From Manihot esculenta (lineage: Eukaryota; Streptophyta; Magnoliopsida; Malpighiales; Euphorbiaceae), in NCBI RefSeq assembly GCF_001659605.2, contig NW_025215482.1, positions 760,135-824,134 on the forward strand: 64,000 nt of DNA, in the 5' to 3' direction. Below the pieces are notes generated by a model. It was not told the DNA's origin. It saw nothing but the letters and a program-made list of their open reading frames with translations, and searched no databases. This document shows, piece by piece, positions 1 through 14,700 of the stretch. Position 1 is the first letter of the stretch, and every line of letters starts with the position of its first letter. A program made the translations under genes and the position numbers.

Positions 1-3000
1 CCGATTTCGGCCTAATAGCTTCCATCCCAAAACTGCCAAGTCTATCACCCATGTTACATCCGGTGCCCGATTTCGGCCTAATAGCTTCCATCCCAAAAAC
101 TGCCAAGTCTATCACCCATGTTACATCCGGTGCCCGATTTCGGCCTAATAGCTTCCATCCCAAAAACTGCCAAGTCTATCACCCATGTTACATCCGGTGC
201 CCGATTTCGGCCTAATAGCTTCCATCCCAAAAACTGCCAAGTCTATCACCCATGTTACATCCGGTGCCCGATTTCGGCCTAATAGCTTCCATCCCAAAAC
301 TGCCAAGTCTATCACCCATGTTACATCCGGTGCCCGATTTCGGCCTAATAGCTTCCATCCCAAAAACTGCCAAGTCTATCACCCATGTTACATCCGGTGC
401 CCGATTTCGGCCTAATAGCTTCCATCCCAAAAACTGCCAAGTCTATCACCCATGTTACATCCGGTGCCCGATTTCGGCCTAATAGCTTCCATCCCAAAAA
501 CTGCCAAGTCTATCACCCATGTTACATCCGGTGCCCGATTTCGGCCTAATAGCTTCCATCCCAAAAACTGCCAAGTCTATCACCCATGTTACATCCGGTG
601 CCCGATTTCGGCCTAATAGCTTCCATCCCAAAAACTGCCAAGTCTATCACCCATGTTACATCCGGTGCCCGATTTCGGCCTAATAGCTTCCATCCCAAAA
701 ACTGCCAAGTCTATCACCCATGTTACATCCGGTGCCCGATTTCGGCCTAATAGCTTCCATCCCAAAAACTGCCAAGTCTATCACCCATGTTACATCCGGT
801 GCCCGATTTCGGCCTAATAGCTTCCATCCCAAAAACTGCCAAGTCTATCACCCATGTTACATCCGGTGCCCGATTTCGGCCTAATAGCTTCCATCCCAAA
901 AACTGCCAAGTCTATCACCCATGTTACATCCGGTGCCCGATTTCGGCCTAATAGCTTCCATCCCAAAAACTGCCAAGTCTATCACCCATGTTACATCCGG
1001 TGCCCGATTTCGGCCTAATAGCTTCCATCCCAAAACTGCCAAGTCTATCACCCATGTTACATCCGGTGCCCGATTTCGGCCTAATAGCTTCCATCCCAAA
1101 AACTGCCAAGTCTATCACCCATGTTACATCCGGTGCCCGATTTCGGCCTAATAGCTTCCATCCCAAAAACTGCCAAGTCTATCACCCATGTTACATCCGG
1201 TGCCCGATTTCGGCCTAATAGCTTCCATCCCAAAAACTGCCAAGTCTATCACCCATGTTACATCCGGTGCCCGATTTCGGCCTAATAGCTTCCATCCCAA
1301 AAACTGCCAAGTCTATCACCCATGTTACATCCGGTGCCCGATTTCGGCCTAATAGCTTCCATCCCAAAAACTGCCAAGTCTATCACCCATGTTACATCCG
1401 GTGCCCGATTTCGGCCTAATAGCTTCCATCCCAAAAACTGCCAAGTCTATCACCCATGTTACATCCGGTGCCCGATTTCGGCCTAATAGCTTCCATCCCA
1501 AAAACTGCCAAGTCTATCACCCATGTTACATCCGGTGCCCGATTTCGGCCTAATAGCTTCCATCCCAAAAACTGCCAAGTCTATCACCCATGTTACATCC
1601 GGTGCCCGATTTCGGCCTAATAGCTTCCATCCCAAAAACTGCCAAGTCTATCACCCATGTTACATCCGGTGCCCGATTTCGGCCTAATAGCTTCCATCCC
1701 AAAAACTGCCAAGTCTATCACCCATGTTACATCCGGTGCCCGATTTCGGCCTAATAGCTTCCATCCCAAAAACTGCCAAGTCTATCACCCATGTTACATC
1801 CGGTGCCCGATTTCGGCCTAATAGCTTCCATCCCAAAAACTGCCAAGTCTATCACCCATGTTACATCCGGTGCCCGATTTCGGCCTAATAGCTTCCATCC
1901 CAAAAACTGCCAAGTCTATCACCCATGTTACATCCGGTGCCCGATTTCGGCCTAATAGCTTCCATCCCAAAAACTGCCAAGTCTATCACCCATGTTACAT
2001 CCGGTGCCCGATTTCGGCCTAATAGCTTCCATCCAAAAACTGCCAAGTCTATCACCCATGTTACATCCGGTGCCCGATTTCGGCCTAATAGCTTCCATCC
2101 CAAAAACTGCCAAGTCTATCACCCATGTTACATCCGGTGCCCGATTTCGGCCTAATAGCTTCCATCCCAAAAACTGCCAAGTCTATCACCCATGTTACAT
2201 CCGGTGCCCGATTTCGTCCTAATAGCTTCCATCCCAAAAACTGCCAAGTCTATCACCCATGTTACATCCGGTGCCCGATTTCGGCCTAATAGCTTCCATC
2301 CCAAAAACTGCCAAGTCTATCACCCATGTTACATCCGGTGCCCGATTTCGGCCTAATAGCTTCCATCCCAAAAACTGCCAAGTCTATCACCCATGTTACA
2401 TCCGGTGCCCGATTTCGGCCTAATAGCTTCCATCCCAAAAACTGCCAAGTCTATCACCCATGTTACATCCGGTGCCCGATTTCGGCCTAATAGCTTCCAT
2501 CCCAAAAACTGCCAAGTCTATCACCCATGTTACATCCGGTGCCCGATTTCGGCCTAATAGCTTCCATCCCAAAAACTGCCAAGTCTATCACCCATGTTAC
2601 ATCCGGTGCCCGATTTCGGCCTAATAGCTTCCATCCCAAAAACTGCCAAGTCTATCACCCATGTTACATCCGGTGCCCGATTTCGGCCTAATAGCTTCCA
2701 TCCCAAAAACTGCCAAGTCTATCACCCATGTTACATCCGGTGCCCGATTTCGGCCTAATAGCTTCCATCCCAAAAACTGCCAAGTCTATCACCCATGTTA
2801 CATCCGGTGCCCGATTTCGGCCTAATAGCTTCCATCCCAAAAACTGCCAAGTCTATCACCCATGTTACATCCGGTGCCCGATTTCGGCCTAATAGCTTCC
2901 ATCCCAAAAACTGCCAAGTCTATCACCCATGTTACATCCGGTGCCCGATTTCGCCTAATAGCTTCCATCCCAAAAACTGCCAAGTCTATCACCCATGTTA

Positions 3001-4098
3001 CATCCGGTGCCCGATTTCGGCCTAATAGCTTCCATCCCAAAAAACTGCCAAGTCTATCACCCATGTTACATCCGGTGCCCGATTTCGCCTAATAGCTTCC
3101 ATCCCAAAAACTGCCAAGTCTATCACCCATGTTACATCCGGTGCCCGATTTCGGCCTAATAGCTTCCATCCCAAAACTGCCAAGTCTATCACCCATGTTA
3201 CATCCGGTGCCCGATTTCGGCCTAATAGCTTCCATCCCAAAAACTGCCAAGTCTATCACCCATGTTACATCCGGTGCCCGATTTCGGCCTAATAGCTTCC
3301 ATCCCAAAAACTGCCAAGTCTATCACCCATGTTACATCCGGTGCCCGATTTCGGCCTAATAGCTTTCCATCCCAAAAACTGCCAAGTCTATCACCCATGT
3401 TACATCCGGTGCCCGATTTCGGCCTAATAGCTTCCATCCCAAAAACTGCCAAGTCTATCACCCATGTTACATCCGGTGCCCGATTTCGGCCTAATAGCTT
3501 CCATCCCAAACACTGCCAAGTCTATCACCCATGTTACATCCGGTGCCCGATTTCGGCCTAATAGCTTCCATCCCAAAAACTGCCAAGTCTATCACCCATG
3601 TTACATCCGGTGCCCGATTTCGGCCTAATAGCTTCCATCCCAAAAACTGCCAAGTCTATCACCCATGTTACATCCGGTGCCCGATTTCGGCCTAATAGCT
3701 TCCATCCCAAAAACTGCCAAGTCTATCACCCATGTTACATCCGGTGCCCGATTTCGGCCTAATAGCTTCCATCCCAAAAACTGCCAAGTCTATCACCCAT
3801 GTTACATCCGGTGCCCGATTTCGGCCTAATAGCTTCCATCCCAAAAACTGCCAAGTCTATCACCCATGTTACAATCCGGTGCCCGATTTCGGCCTAAATA
3901 AAGCTTCCATTCCCAAACACGCCAAGTCTATTCAAACCCATGTTACATCCGGTGCCCGATTTCGGCCTAATAGCTTCCATCCCAAAAATTGCCAAGTCTA
4001 TCACCCATGTTACATCCGGTGCCCGATTTCGGCCTAATAGCTTCCATCCAAAAACTGCCAGTCTATCACCCATGTTACATCCGGTGCCCGATTTCGGG
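1..4098. repeat. 67-bp satellite array, block 1
   Basis: About 61 head-to-tail copies of a 67-bp monomer, roughly 49% GC, containing CCGATTTCGGCCTAATAGCT followed by an A-run and a CATGTTACATCC end. Most copies are identical. Scattered variants include monomers one A shorter (near 26, 292, 1033 and 3172), a missing G (near 2953 and 3084), an extra A (near 3036) and an extra T (near 3364). Because 67 is not a multiple of 3, each reading frame shifts at every monomer, so the short open frames that appear at indel variants are not genes. The last 230 bases before the gap carry many small insertions. I read this as a centromeric or pericentromeric satellite; that role is inferred from array size and nested retroelements, not shown. 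Confidence 0.97.
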
Positions 4099-5098
4099 NN
4101 NNNNNNNNNNNNNNNNNNNNNNNNNNNNNNNNNNNNNNNNNNNNNNNNNNNNNNNNNNNNNNNNNNNNNNNNNNNNNNNNNNNNNNNNNNNNNNNNNNNN
4201 NNNNNNNNNNNNNNNNNNNNNNNNNNNNNNNNNNNNNNNNNNNNNNNNNNNNNNNNNNNNNNNNNNNNNNNNNNNNNNNNNNNNNNNNNNNNNNNNNNNN
4301 NNNNNNNNNNNNNNNNNNNNNNNNNNNNNNNNNNNNNNNNNNNNNNNNNNNNNNNNNNNNNNNNNNNNNNNNNNNNNNNNNNNNNNNNNNNNNNNNNNNN
4401 NNNNNNNNNNNNNNNNNNNNNNNNNNNNNNNNNNNNNNNNNNNNNNNNNNNNNNNNNNNNNNNNNNNNNNNNNNNNNNNNNNNNNNNNNNNNNNNNNNNN
4501 NNNNNNNNNNNNNNNNNNNNNNNNNNNNNNNNNNNNNNNNNNNNNNNNNNNNNNNNNNNNNNNNNNNNNNNNNNNNNNNNNNNNNNNNNNNNNNNNNNNN
4601 NNNNNNNNNNNNNNNNNNNNNNNNNNNNNNNNNNNNNNNNNNNNNNNNNNNNNNNNNNNNNNNNNNNNNNNNNNNNNNNNNNNNNNNNNNNNNNNNNNNN
4701 NNNNNNNNNNNNNNNNNNNNNNNNNNNNNNNNNNNNNNNNNNNNNNNNNNNNNNNNNNNNNNNNNNNNNNNNNNNNNNNNNNNNNNNNNNNNNNNNNNNN
4801 NNNNNNNNNNNNNNNNNNNNNNNNNNNNNNNNNNNNNNNNNNNNNNNNNNNNNNNNNNNNNNNNNNNNNNNNNNNNNNNNNNNNNNNNNNNNNNNNNNNN
4901 NNNNNNNNNNNNNNNNNNNNNNNNNNNNNNNNNNNNNNNNNNNNNNNNNNNNNNNNNNNNNNNNNNNNNNNNNNNNNNNNNNNNNNNNNNNNNNNNNNNN
5001 NNNNNNNNNNNNNNNNNNNNNNNNNNNNNNNNNNNNNNNNNNNNNNNNNNNNNNNNNNNNNNNNNNNNNNNNNNNNNNNNNNNNNNNNNNNNNNNNNN
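4099..5098. other. assembly gap (1000 N)
   Basis: A run of exactly 1000 unknown bases, with the same satellite on both sides. The round length suggests a placeholder of unknown true size. Any open frame spanning it is meaningless. Confidence 0.99.
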
Positions 5099-8000
5099 CC
5101 CGATTTCGGCCTAATAGCTTCCATCCCAAAAACTGCCAAGTCTATCACCCATGTTACATCCGGTGCCCGATTTCGGCCTAATAGCTTCCATCCCAAAAAC
5201 TGCCAAGTCTATCACCCATGTTACATCCGGTGCCCGATTTCGGCCTAATAGCTTCCATCCCAAAAACTGCCAAGTCTATCACCCATGTTACATCCGGTGC
5301 CCGATTTCGGCCTAATAGCTTCCATCCCAAAAACTGCCAAGTCTATCACCCATGTTACATCCGGTGCCCGATTTCGGCCTAATAGCTTCCATCCCAAAAA
5401 CTGCCAAGTCTATCACCCATGTTACATCCGGTGCCCGATTTCGGCCTAATAGCTTCCATCCCAAAAACTGCCAAGTCTATCACCCATGTTACATCCGGTG
5501 CCCGATTTCGGCCTAATAGCTTCCATCCCAAAAACTGCCAAGTCTATCACCCATGTTACATCCGGTGCCCGATTTCGGCCTAATAGCTTCCATCCCAAAA
5601 ACTGCCAAGTCTATCACCCATGTTACATCCGGTGCCCGATTTCGGCCTAATAGCTTCCATCCCAAAAACTGCCAAGTCTATCACCCATGTTACATCCGGT
5701 GCCCGATTTCGGCCTAATAGCTTCCATCCCAAAAACTGCCAAGTCTATCACCCATGTTACATCCGGTGCCCGATTTCGGCCTAATAGCTTCCATCCCAAA
5801 AACTGCCAAGTCTATCACCCATGTTACATCCGGTGCCCGATTTCGGCCTAATAGCTTCCATCCCAAAAACTGCCAAGTCTATCACCCATGTTACATCCGG
5901 TGCCCGATTTCGGCCTAATAGCTTCCATCCCAAAAACTGCCAAGTCTATCACCCATGTTACATCCGGTGCCCGATTTCGGCCTAATAGCTTCCATCCCAA
6001 AAACTGCCAAGTCTATCACCCATGTTACATCCGGTGCCCGATTTCGGCCTAATAGCTTCCATCCCAAAAACTGCCAAGTCTATCACCCATGTTACATCCG
6101 GTGCCCGATTTCGGCCTAATAGCTTCCATCCCAAAAACTGCCAAGTCTATCACCCATGTTACATCCGGTGCCCGATTTCGGCCTAATAGCTTCCATCCCA
6201 AAAACTGCCAAGTCTATCACCCATGTTACATCCGGTGCCCGATTTCGGCCTAATAGCTTCCATCCCAAAAACTGCCAAGTCTATCACCCATGTTACATCC
6301 GGTGCCCGATTTCGGCCTAATAGCTTCCATCCCAAAAACTGCCAAGTCTATCACCCATGTTACATCCGGTGCCCGATTTCGGCCTAATAGCTTCCATCCC
6401 AAAAACTGCCAAGTCTATCACCCATGTTACATCCGGTGCCCGATTTCGGCCTAATAGCTTCCATCCCAAAAACTGCCAAGTCTATCACCCATGTTACATC
6501 CGGTGCCCGATTTCGGCCTAATAGCTTCCATCCCAAAAACTGCCAAGTCTATCACCCATGTTACATCCGGTGCCCGATTTCGGCCTAATAGCTTCCATCC
6601 CAAAAACTGCCAAGTCTATCACCCATGTTACATCCGGTGCCCGATTTCGGCCTAATAGCTTCCATCCCAAAAACTGCCAAGTCTATCACCCATGTTACAT
6701 CCGGTGCCCGATTTCGGCCTAATAGCTTCCATCCCAAAAACTGCCAAGTCTATCACCCATGTTACATCCGGTGCCCGATTTCGGCCTAATAGCTTCCATC
6801 CCAAAAACTGCCAAGTCTATCACCCATGTTACATCCGGTGCCCGATTTCGGCCTAATAGCTTCCATCCCAAAAACTGCCAAGTCTATCACCCATGTTACA
6901 TCCGGTGCCCGATTTCGGCCTAATAGCTTCCATCCCAAAAACTGCCAAGTCTATCACCCATGTTACATCCGGTGCCCGATTTCGGCCTAATAGCTTCCAT
7001 CCCAAAAACTGCCAAGTCTATCACCCATGTTACATCCGGTGCCCGATTTCGGCCTAATAGCTTCCATCCCAAAAACTGCCAAGTCTATCACCCATGTTAC
7101 ATCCGGTGCCCGATTTCGGCCTAATAGCTTCCATCCCAAAAACTGCCAAGTCTATCACCCATGTTACATCCGGTGCCCGATTTCGGCCTAATAGCTTCCA
7201 TCCCAAAAACTGCCAAGTCTATCACCCATGTTACATCCGGTGCCCGATTTCGGCCTAATAGCTTCCATCCCAAAAACTGCCAAGTCTATCACCCATGTTA
7301 CATCCGGTGCCCGATTTCGGCCTAATAGCTTCCATCCCAAAAACTGCCAAGTCTATCACCCATGTTACATCCGGTGCCCGATTTCGGCCTAATAGCTTCC
7401 ATCCCAAAAACTGCCAAGTCTATCACCCATGTTACATCCGGTGCCCGATTTCGGCCTAATAGCTTCCATCCCAAAAACTGCCAAGTCTATCACCCATGTT
7501 ACATCCGGTGCCCGATTTCGGCCTAATAGCTTCCATCCCAAAAACTGCCAAGTCTATCACCCATGTTACATCCGGTGCCCGATTTCGGCCTAATAGCTTC
7601 CATCCCAAAAACTGCCAAGTCTATCACCCATGTTACATCCGGTGCCCGATTTCGGCCTAATAGCTTCCATCCCAAAAACTGCCAAGTCTATCACCCATGT
7701 TACATCCGGTGCCCGATTTCGGCCTAATAGCTTCCATCCCAAAAACTGCCAAGTCTATCACCCATGTTACATCCGGTGCCCGATTTCGGCCTAATAGCTT
7801 CCATCCCAAAAACTGCCAAGTCTATCACCCATGTTACATCCGGTGCCCGATTTCGGCCTAATAGCTTCCATCCCAAAAACTGCCAAGTCTATCACCCATG
7901 TTACATCCGGTGCCCGATTTCGGCCTAATAGCTTCCATCCCAAAAACTGCCAAGTCTATCACCCATGTTACATCCGGTGCCCGATTTCGGCCTAATAGCT

Positions 8001-11000
8001 TCCATCCCAAAAACTGCCAAGTCTATCACCCATGTTACATCCGGTGCCCGATTTCGGCCTAATAGCTTCCATCCCAAAAACTGCCAAGTCTATCACCCAT
8101 GTTACATCCGGTGCCCGATTTCGGCCTAATAGCTTCCATCCCAAAAACTGCCAAGTCTATCACCCATGTTACATCCGGTGCCCGATTTCGGCCTAATAGC
8201 TTCCATCCCAAAAACTGCCAAGTCTATCACCCATGTTACATCCGGTGCCCGATTTCGGCCTAATAGCTTCCATCCCAAAAACTGCCAAGTCTATCACCCA
8301 TGTTACATCCGGTGCCCGATTTCGGCCTAATAGCTTCCATCCCAAAAACTGCCAAGTCTATCACCCATGTTACATCCGGTGCCCGATTTCGGCCTAATAG
8401 CTTCCATCCCAAAAACTGCCAAGTCTATCACCCATGTTACATCCGGTGCCCGATTTCGGCCTAATAGCTTCCATCCCAAAAACTGCCAAGTCTATCACCC
8501 ATGTTACATCCGGTGCCCGATTTCGGCCTAATAGCTTCCATCCCAAAAACTGCCAAGTCTATCACCCATGTTACATCCGGTGCCCGATTTCGGCCTAATA
8601 GCTTCCATCCCAAAAACTGCCAAGTCTATCACCCATGTTACATCCGGTGCCCGATTTCGGCCTAATAGCTTCCATCCCAAAAACTGCCAAGTCTATCACC
8701 CATGTTACATCCGGTGCCCGATTTCGGCCTAATAGCTTCCATCCCAAAAACTGCCAAGTCTATCACCCATGTTACATCCGGTGCCCGATTTCGGCCTAAT
8801 AGCTTCCATCCCAAAAACTGCCAAGTCTATCACCCATGTTACATCCGGTGCCCGATTTCGGCCTAATAGCTTCCATCCCAAAAACTGCCAAGTCTATCAC
8901 CCATGTTACATCCGGTGCCCGATTTCGGCCTAATAGCTTCCATCCCAAAAACTGCCAAGTCTATCACCCATGTTACATCCGGTGCCCGATTTCGGCCTAA
9001 TAGCTTCCATCCCAAAAACTGCCAAGTCTATCACCCATGTTACATCCGGTGCCCGATTTCGGCCTAATAGCTTCCATCCCAAAAACTGCCAAGTCTATCA
9101 CCCATGTTACATCCGGTGCCCGATTTCGGCCTAATAGCTTCCATCCCAAAAACTGCCAAGTCTATCACCCATGTTACATCCGGTGCCCGATTTCGGCCTA
9201 ATAGCTTCCATCCCAAAAACTGCCAAGTCTATCACCCATGTTACATCCGGTGCCCGATTTCGGCCTAATAGCTTCCATCCCAAAAACTGCCAAGTCTATC
9301 ACCCATGTTACATCCGGTGCCCGATTTCGGCCTAATAGCTTCCATCCCAAAAACTGCCAAGTCTATCACCCATGTTACATCCGGTGCCCGATTTCGGCCT
9401 AATAGCTTCCATCCCAAAAACTGCCAAGTCTATCACCCATGTTACATCCGGTGCCCGATTTCGGCCTAATAGCTTCCATCCCAAAAACTGCCAAGTCTAT
9501 CACCCATGTTACATCCGGTGCCCGATTTCGGCCTAATAGCTTCCATCCCAAAAACTGCCAAGTCTATCACCCATGTTACATCCGGTGCCCGATTTCGGCC
9601 TAATAGCTTCCATCCCAAAAACTGCCAAGTCTATCACCCATGTTACATCCGGTGCCCGATTTCGGCCTAATAGCTTCCATCCCAAAAACTGCCAAGTCTA
9701 TCACCCATGTTACATCCGGTGCCCGATTTCGGCCTAATAGCTTCCATCCCAAAAACTGCCAAGTCTATCACCCATGTTACATCCGGTGCCCGATTTCGGC
9801 CTAATAGCTTCCATCCCAAAAACTGCCAAGTCTATCACCCATGTTACATCCGGTGCCCGATTTCGGCCTAATAGCTTCCATCCCAAAAACTGCCAAGTCT
9901 ATCACCCATGTTACATCCGGTGCCCGATTTCGGCCTAATAGCTTCCATCCCAAAAACTGCCAAGTCTATCACCCATGTTACATCCGGTGCCCGATTTCGG
10001 CCTAATAGCTTCCATCCCAAAAACTGCCAAGTCTATCACCCATGTTACATCCGGTGCCCGATTTCGGCCTAATAGCTTCCATCCCAAAAACTGCCAAGTC
10101 TATCACCCATGTTACATCCGGTGCCCGATTTCGGCCTAATAGCTTCCATCCCAAAAACTGCCAAGTCTATCACCCATGTTACATCCGGTGCCCGATTTCG
10201 GCCTAATAGCTTCCATCCCAAAAACTGCCAAGTCTATCACCCATGTTACATCCGGTGCCCGATTTCGGCCTAATAGCTTCCATCCCAAAAACTGCCAAGT
10301 CTATCACCCATGTTACATCCGGTGCCCGATTTCGGCCTAATAGCTTCCATCCCAAAAACTGCCAAGTCTATCACCCATGTTACATCCGGTGCCCGATTTC
10401 GGCCTAATAGCTTCCATCCCAAAAACTGCCAAGTCTATCACCCATGTTACATCCGGTGCCCGATTTCGGCCTAATAGCTTCCATCCCAAAAACTGCCAAG
10501 TCTATCACCCATGTTACATCCGGTGCCCGATTTCGGCCTAATAGCTTCCATCCCAAAAACTGCCAAGTCTATCACCCATGTTACATCCGGTGCCCGATTT
10601 CGGCCTAATAGCTTCCATCCCAAAAACTGCCAAGTCTATCACCCATGTTACATCCGGTGCCCGATTTCGGCCTAATAGCTTCCATCCCAAAAACTGCCAA
10701 GTCTATCACCCATGTTACATCCGGTGCCCGATTTCGGCCTAATAGCTTCCATCCCAAAAACTGCCAAGTCTATCACCCATGTTACATCCGGTGCCCGATT
10801 TCGGCCTAATAGCTTCCATCCCAAAAACTGCCAAGTCTATCACCCATGTTACATCCGGTGCCCGATTTCGGCCTAATAGCTTCCATCCCAAAAACTGCCA
10901 AGTCTATCACCCATGTTACATCCGGTGCCCGATTTCGGCCTAATAGCTTCCATCCCAAAAACTGCCAAGTCTATCACCCATGTTACATCCGGTGCCCGAT

Positions 11001-11720
11001 TTCGGCCTAATAGCTTCCATCCCAAAAACTGCCAAGTCTATCACCCATGTTACATCCGGTGCCCGATTTCGGCCTAATAGCTTCCATCCCAAAAACTGCC
11101 AAGTCTATCACCCATGTTACATCCGGTGCCCGATTTCGGCCTAATAGCTTCCATCCCAAAAACTGCCAAGTCTATCACCCATGTTACATCCGGTGCCCGA
11201 TTTCGGCCTAATAGCTTCCATCCCAAAAACTGCCAAGTCTATCACCCATGTTACATCCGGTGCCCGATTTCGGCCTAATAGCTTCCATCCCAAAAACTGC
11301 CAAGTCTATCACCCATGTTACATCCGGTGCCCGATTTCGGCCTAATAGCTTCCATCCCAAAAACTGCCAAGTCTATCACCCATGTTACATCCGGTGCCCG
11401 ATTTCGGCCTAATAGCTTCCATCCCAAAAACTGCCAAGTCTATCACCCATGTTACATCCGGTGCCCGATTTCGGCCTAATAGCTTCCATCCCAAAAACTG
11501 CCAAGTCTATCACCCATGTTACATCCGGTGCCCGATTTCGGCCTAATAGCTTCCATCCCAAAAACTGCCAAGTCTATCACCCATGTTACATCCGGTGCCC
11601 GATTTCGGCCTAATAGCTTCCATCCCAAAAACTGCCAAGTCTATCACCCATGTTACATCCGGTGCCCGATTTCGGCCTAATAGCTTCCATCCCAAAAACT
11701 GCCAAGTCTATCACCCATGT
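5099..11720. repeat. 67-bp satellite, homogenised block
   Basis: About 99 monomers in perfect 67-bp register. I see no base substitution or indel by eye before the first variant near 11727. This degree of identity implies very recent amplification or gene conversion, or an assembly that propagated a consensus. No other structure is visible. Confidence 0.96.
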
Positions 11721-14700
11721 TACATCCAGTGCCCGATTTCGGCCTAATAGCTTCATCCCAAAAACTGCGAAGTCTATCACCCGTGTTACATCCGGTGCCC
11801 GATTTTGGCCTAATAGCTTCCATCCCAAAAACTGCCAAGTCTATCACCCATGTTACATCCGGTGCCCGATTTCGGCCTAATAGCTTCCATCCCAAAAACT
11901 GCCAAGTCTATCACCCATGTTACATCCGGTGCCCGATTTCGGCCTAATAGCTTCCATCCCAAAAACTGCCAAGTCTATCACCCATGTTACATCCGGTGCC
12001 CTATTTCGGCCTAATTGCTTCCATCCCAAAAACTGCCAAGCCTATCACCCATGTTAAATCCGGTGCTCGATTTCGACCTAATAGCTTCAATCCCAAAAAC
12101 TGCCAATTCTATCACCCATGTTACATCCGGTCCCCGATTTCGGCCTAATAGCTTCCATCCCAAAAACTGCCAAGTCTATCACCCATGTTACATCCGGTAC
12201 CCGATTTCAGCCTAATAGCTTCCATCCCAAAAACGCCAAGTCTATCACCCATGTTACATCCGGTTCCCGATTTCAGCCTAATAGCTTCCATCCCAAAAAC
12301 TGCCATGTCTATCACCCATGTTACATCCGGTGCCCGATTTCGGCCTAATAGCTTCCATCCCAAAAACTGCCATGTCTATCACCCATGTTACATCCGGTGC
12401 CCGATTTCGGCCTAATAGCTTCCATCCCAAAAACTACCAAGTCTATCACCCATGTTACATCCGGTGCCCGATTTCGTCCTAATAGCTTACATCCCAAAAA
12501 CTTCCAAGTCTATCACCATGTTACATCCGGTGCCCGATTTCGTCCTAATAGCTTCCATCCCAAAAATTGGCAAGTCTATCACCCATGTTACATCTGGTGC
12601 CCGATTTCGGCCTAATAGCTTCATCCCAAAAACTGCTAAGTCTATCACCCGTGTTACATCCGGTGCCCGATTTCGGCCTAATAGCTTCCATCCCAAACAC
12701 TGCCAAGTCTATCACCCATGTTACATCCGGTGCCCGATTTCCGCCTAATAGCTTCCATCCCAAAAACTGCCAAGTCTATCACCCATGTTACATCCGGTGC
12801 CCGATTTCGGCCTAATTGCTTCCATCCCAAAAACTGCCAAGCCTATCACCCATGTTAAATCCGGTGCTCGATTTCGACCTAATAGCTTCCATCCCAAAAA
12901 CTGCCAAGTCTATCACCCATGTTACATCCGGTCCCCGATTTCGGCCTAATAGCTTCCATCCCAAAAACTGCCAAGTCTATCACCCATGTTACATCCGGTA
13001 CCCGATTTCAGCCTAATAGCTTCCATCCCAAAAACTGCCAAGTCTATCACCCATGTTACATCCGGTTCCCGATTTCAGCCTAATAGCTTCCATCCCAAAA
13101 ACTGCCATGTCTATCACCCATGTTACATCCGGTGCCCGATTTCGGCCTAATAGCTTCCATCCCAAAAACTGCCAAGTCTATCACCCATGTTACATCCGGT
13201 GCCCGATTTCGTCCTAATAGCTTACATCCCAAAAACTTCCAAGTCTATCACCATGTTACATCCGGTGCCCGATTTCGTCCTAATAGCTTCCATCCCAAAA
13301 ATTGCCAAGTCTATCACCCATGTTACATCTGGTGCCCGATTTCGGCCTAATAGCTTCCATCCCAAAAACTGCCAAGTCTATCACCCATGTTACATCCGGT
13401 GACCAATTTTTGCCTAATAGCTTCCATCCCAAAAACTGCCAAGTCTATCACCCATGTTACATCCGGTGCCCGATTTCGGCCTAATAGCTTCCATCCCAAA
13501 AACTGCCATGTCTATCACCCATGTTACATCCGGTGCCCGATTTTGGCCAAATAGCTTCCATCCCAAAAACTGCCAAGTCTATCACTCGTGTTACATCCAG
13601 TGCCCGATTTCGGCCTAATAGCTTCATCCCAAAAACTGCGAAGTCTATCACCCGTGTTACATCCGGTGCCCGATTTTGGCCTAATAGCTTCATCCCAAAA
13701 ACTGCGAAGTCTATCACCCGTGTTACATCCGGTGCCCGATTTCGGCCTAATAGCTTCCATCCCAAAAACTGCCAAGTCTATCACCCATGTTACATCCGGT
13801 GCCCGATTTCGGCCTAATAGCTTCCATCCCAAAAACTGCCAAGTCTATCACCCATGTTACATCCGGTGCCCGATTTCGGCCTAATTGCTTCCATCCCAAA
13901 AACTGCCAAGCCTATCACCCATGTTAAATCCGGTGCTCGATTTCGACCTAATAGCTTCAATCCCAAAAACTGCCAATTCTATCACCCATGTTACATCCGG
14001 TCCCCGATTTCGGCCTAATAGCTTCCATCCCAAAAACTGCCAAGTCTATCACCCATGTTACATCCGGTACCCGATTTCAGCCTAATAGCTTCCATCCCAA
14101 AAACTGCCAAGTCTATCACCCATGTTACATCCGGTTCCCGATTTCAGCCTAATAGCTTCCATCCCAAAAACTGCCATGTCTATCACCCATGTTACATCCG
14201 GTGCCCGATTTCGGCCTAATAGCTTCCATCCCAAAAACTGCCAAGTCTATCACCCATGTTACATCCGGTGCCCGATTTCGTCCTAATAGCTTACATCCCA
14301 AAAACTTCCAAGTCTATCACCATGTTACATCCGGTGCCCGATTTCGTCCTAATAGCTTCCATCCCAAAAATTGCCAAGTCTATCACCCATGTTACATCTG
14401 GTGCCCGATTTCGGCCTAATAGCTTCATCCCAAAAACTGCTAAGTCTATCACCCGTGTTACATCCGGTGCCCGATTTCGGCCTAATAGCTTCCATCCCAA
14501 ACACTGCCAAGTCTATCACCCATGTTACATCCGGTGCCCGATTTCCGCCTAATAGCTTCCATCCCAAAAACTGCCAAGTCTATCACCCATGTTACATCCG
14601 GTGCCCGATTTCGGCCTAATTGCTTCCATCCCAAAAACTGCCAAGCCTATCACCCATGTTAAATCCGGTGCTCGATTTCGACCTAATAGCTTCCATCCCA

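Noticed and set aside
145..3561. Open frames of 60-100 codons on both strands in the satellite
   Set aside because: They arise only where a 1-bp indel variant shifts the frame of a 67-bp repeat; all encode the same repeat translated in rotating frames.
1..4098. CENP-B box in the satellite monomer
   Set aside because: TTCGGCCTAATAG matches the TTCG and central A but lacks the CGGG half, and plants have no established CENP-B box use.
3894..5248. Frames of about 370-420 codons near the gap
   Set aside because: They run through 1000 unknown bases and satellite; no real coding content.
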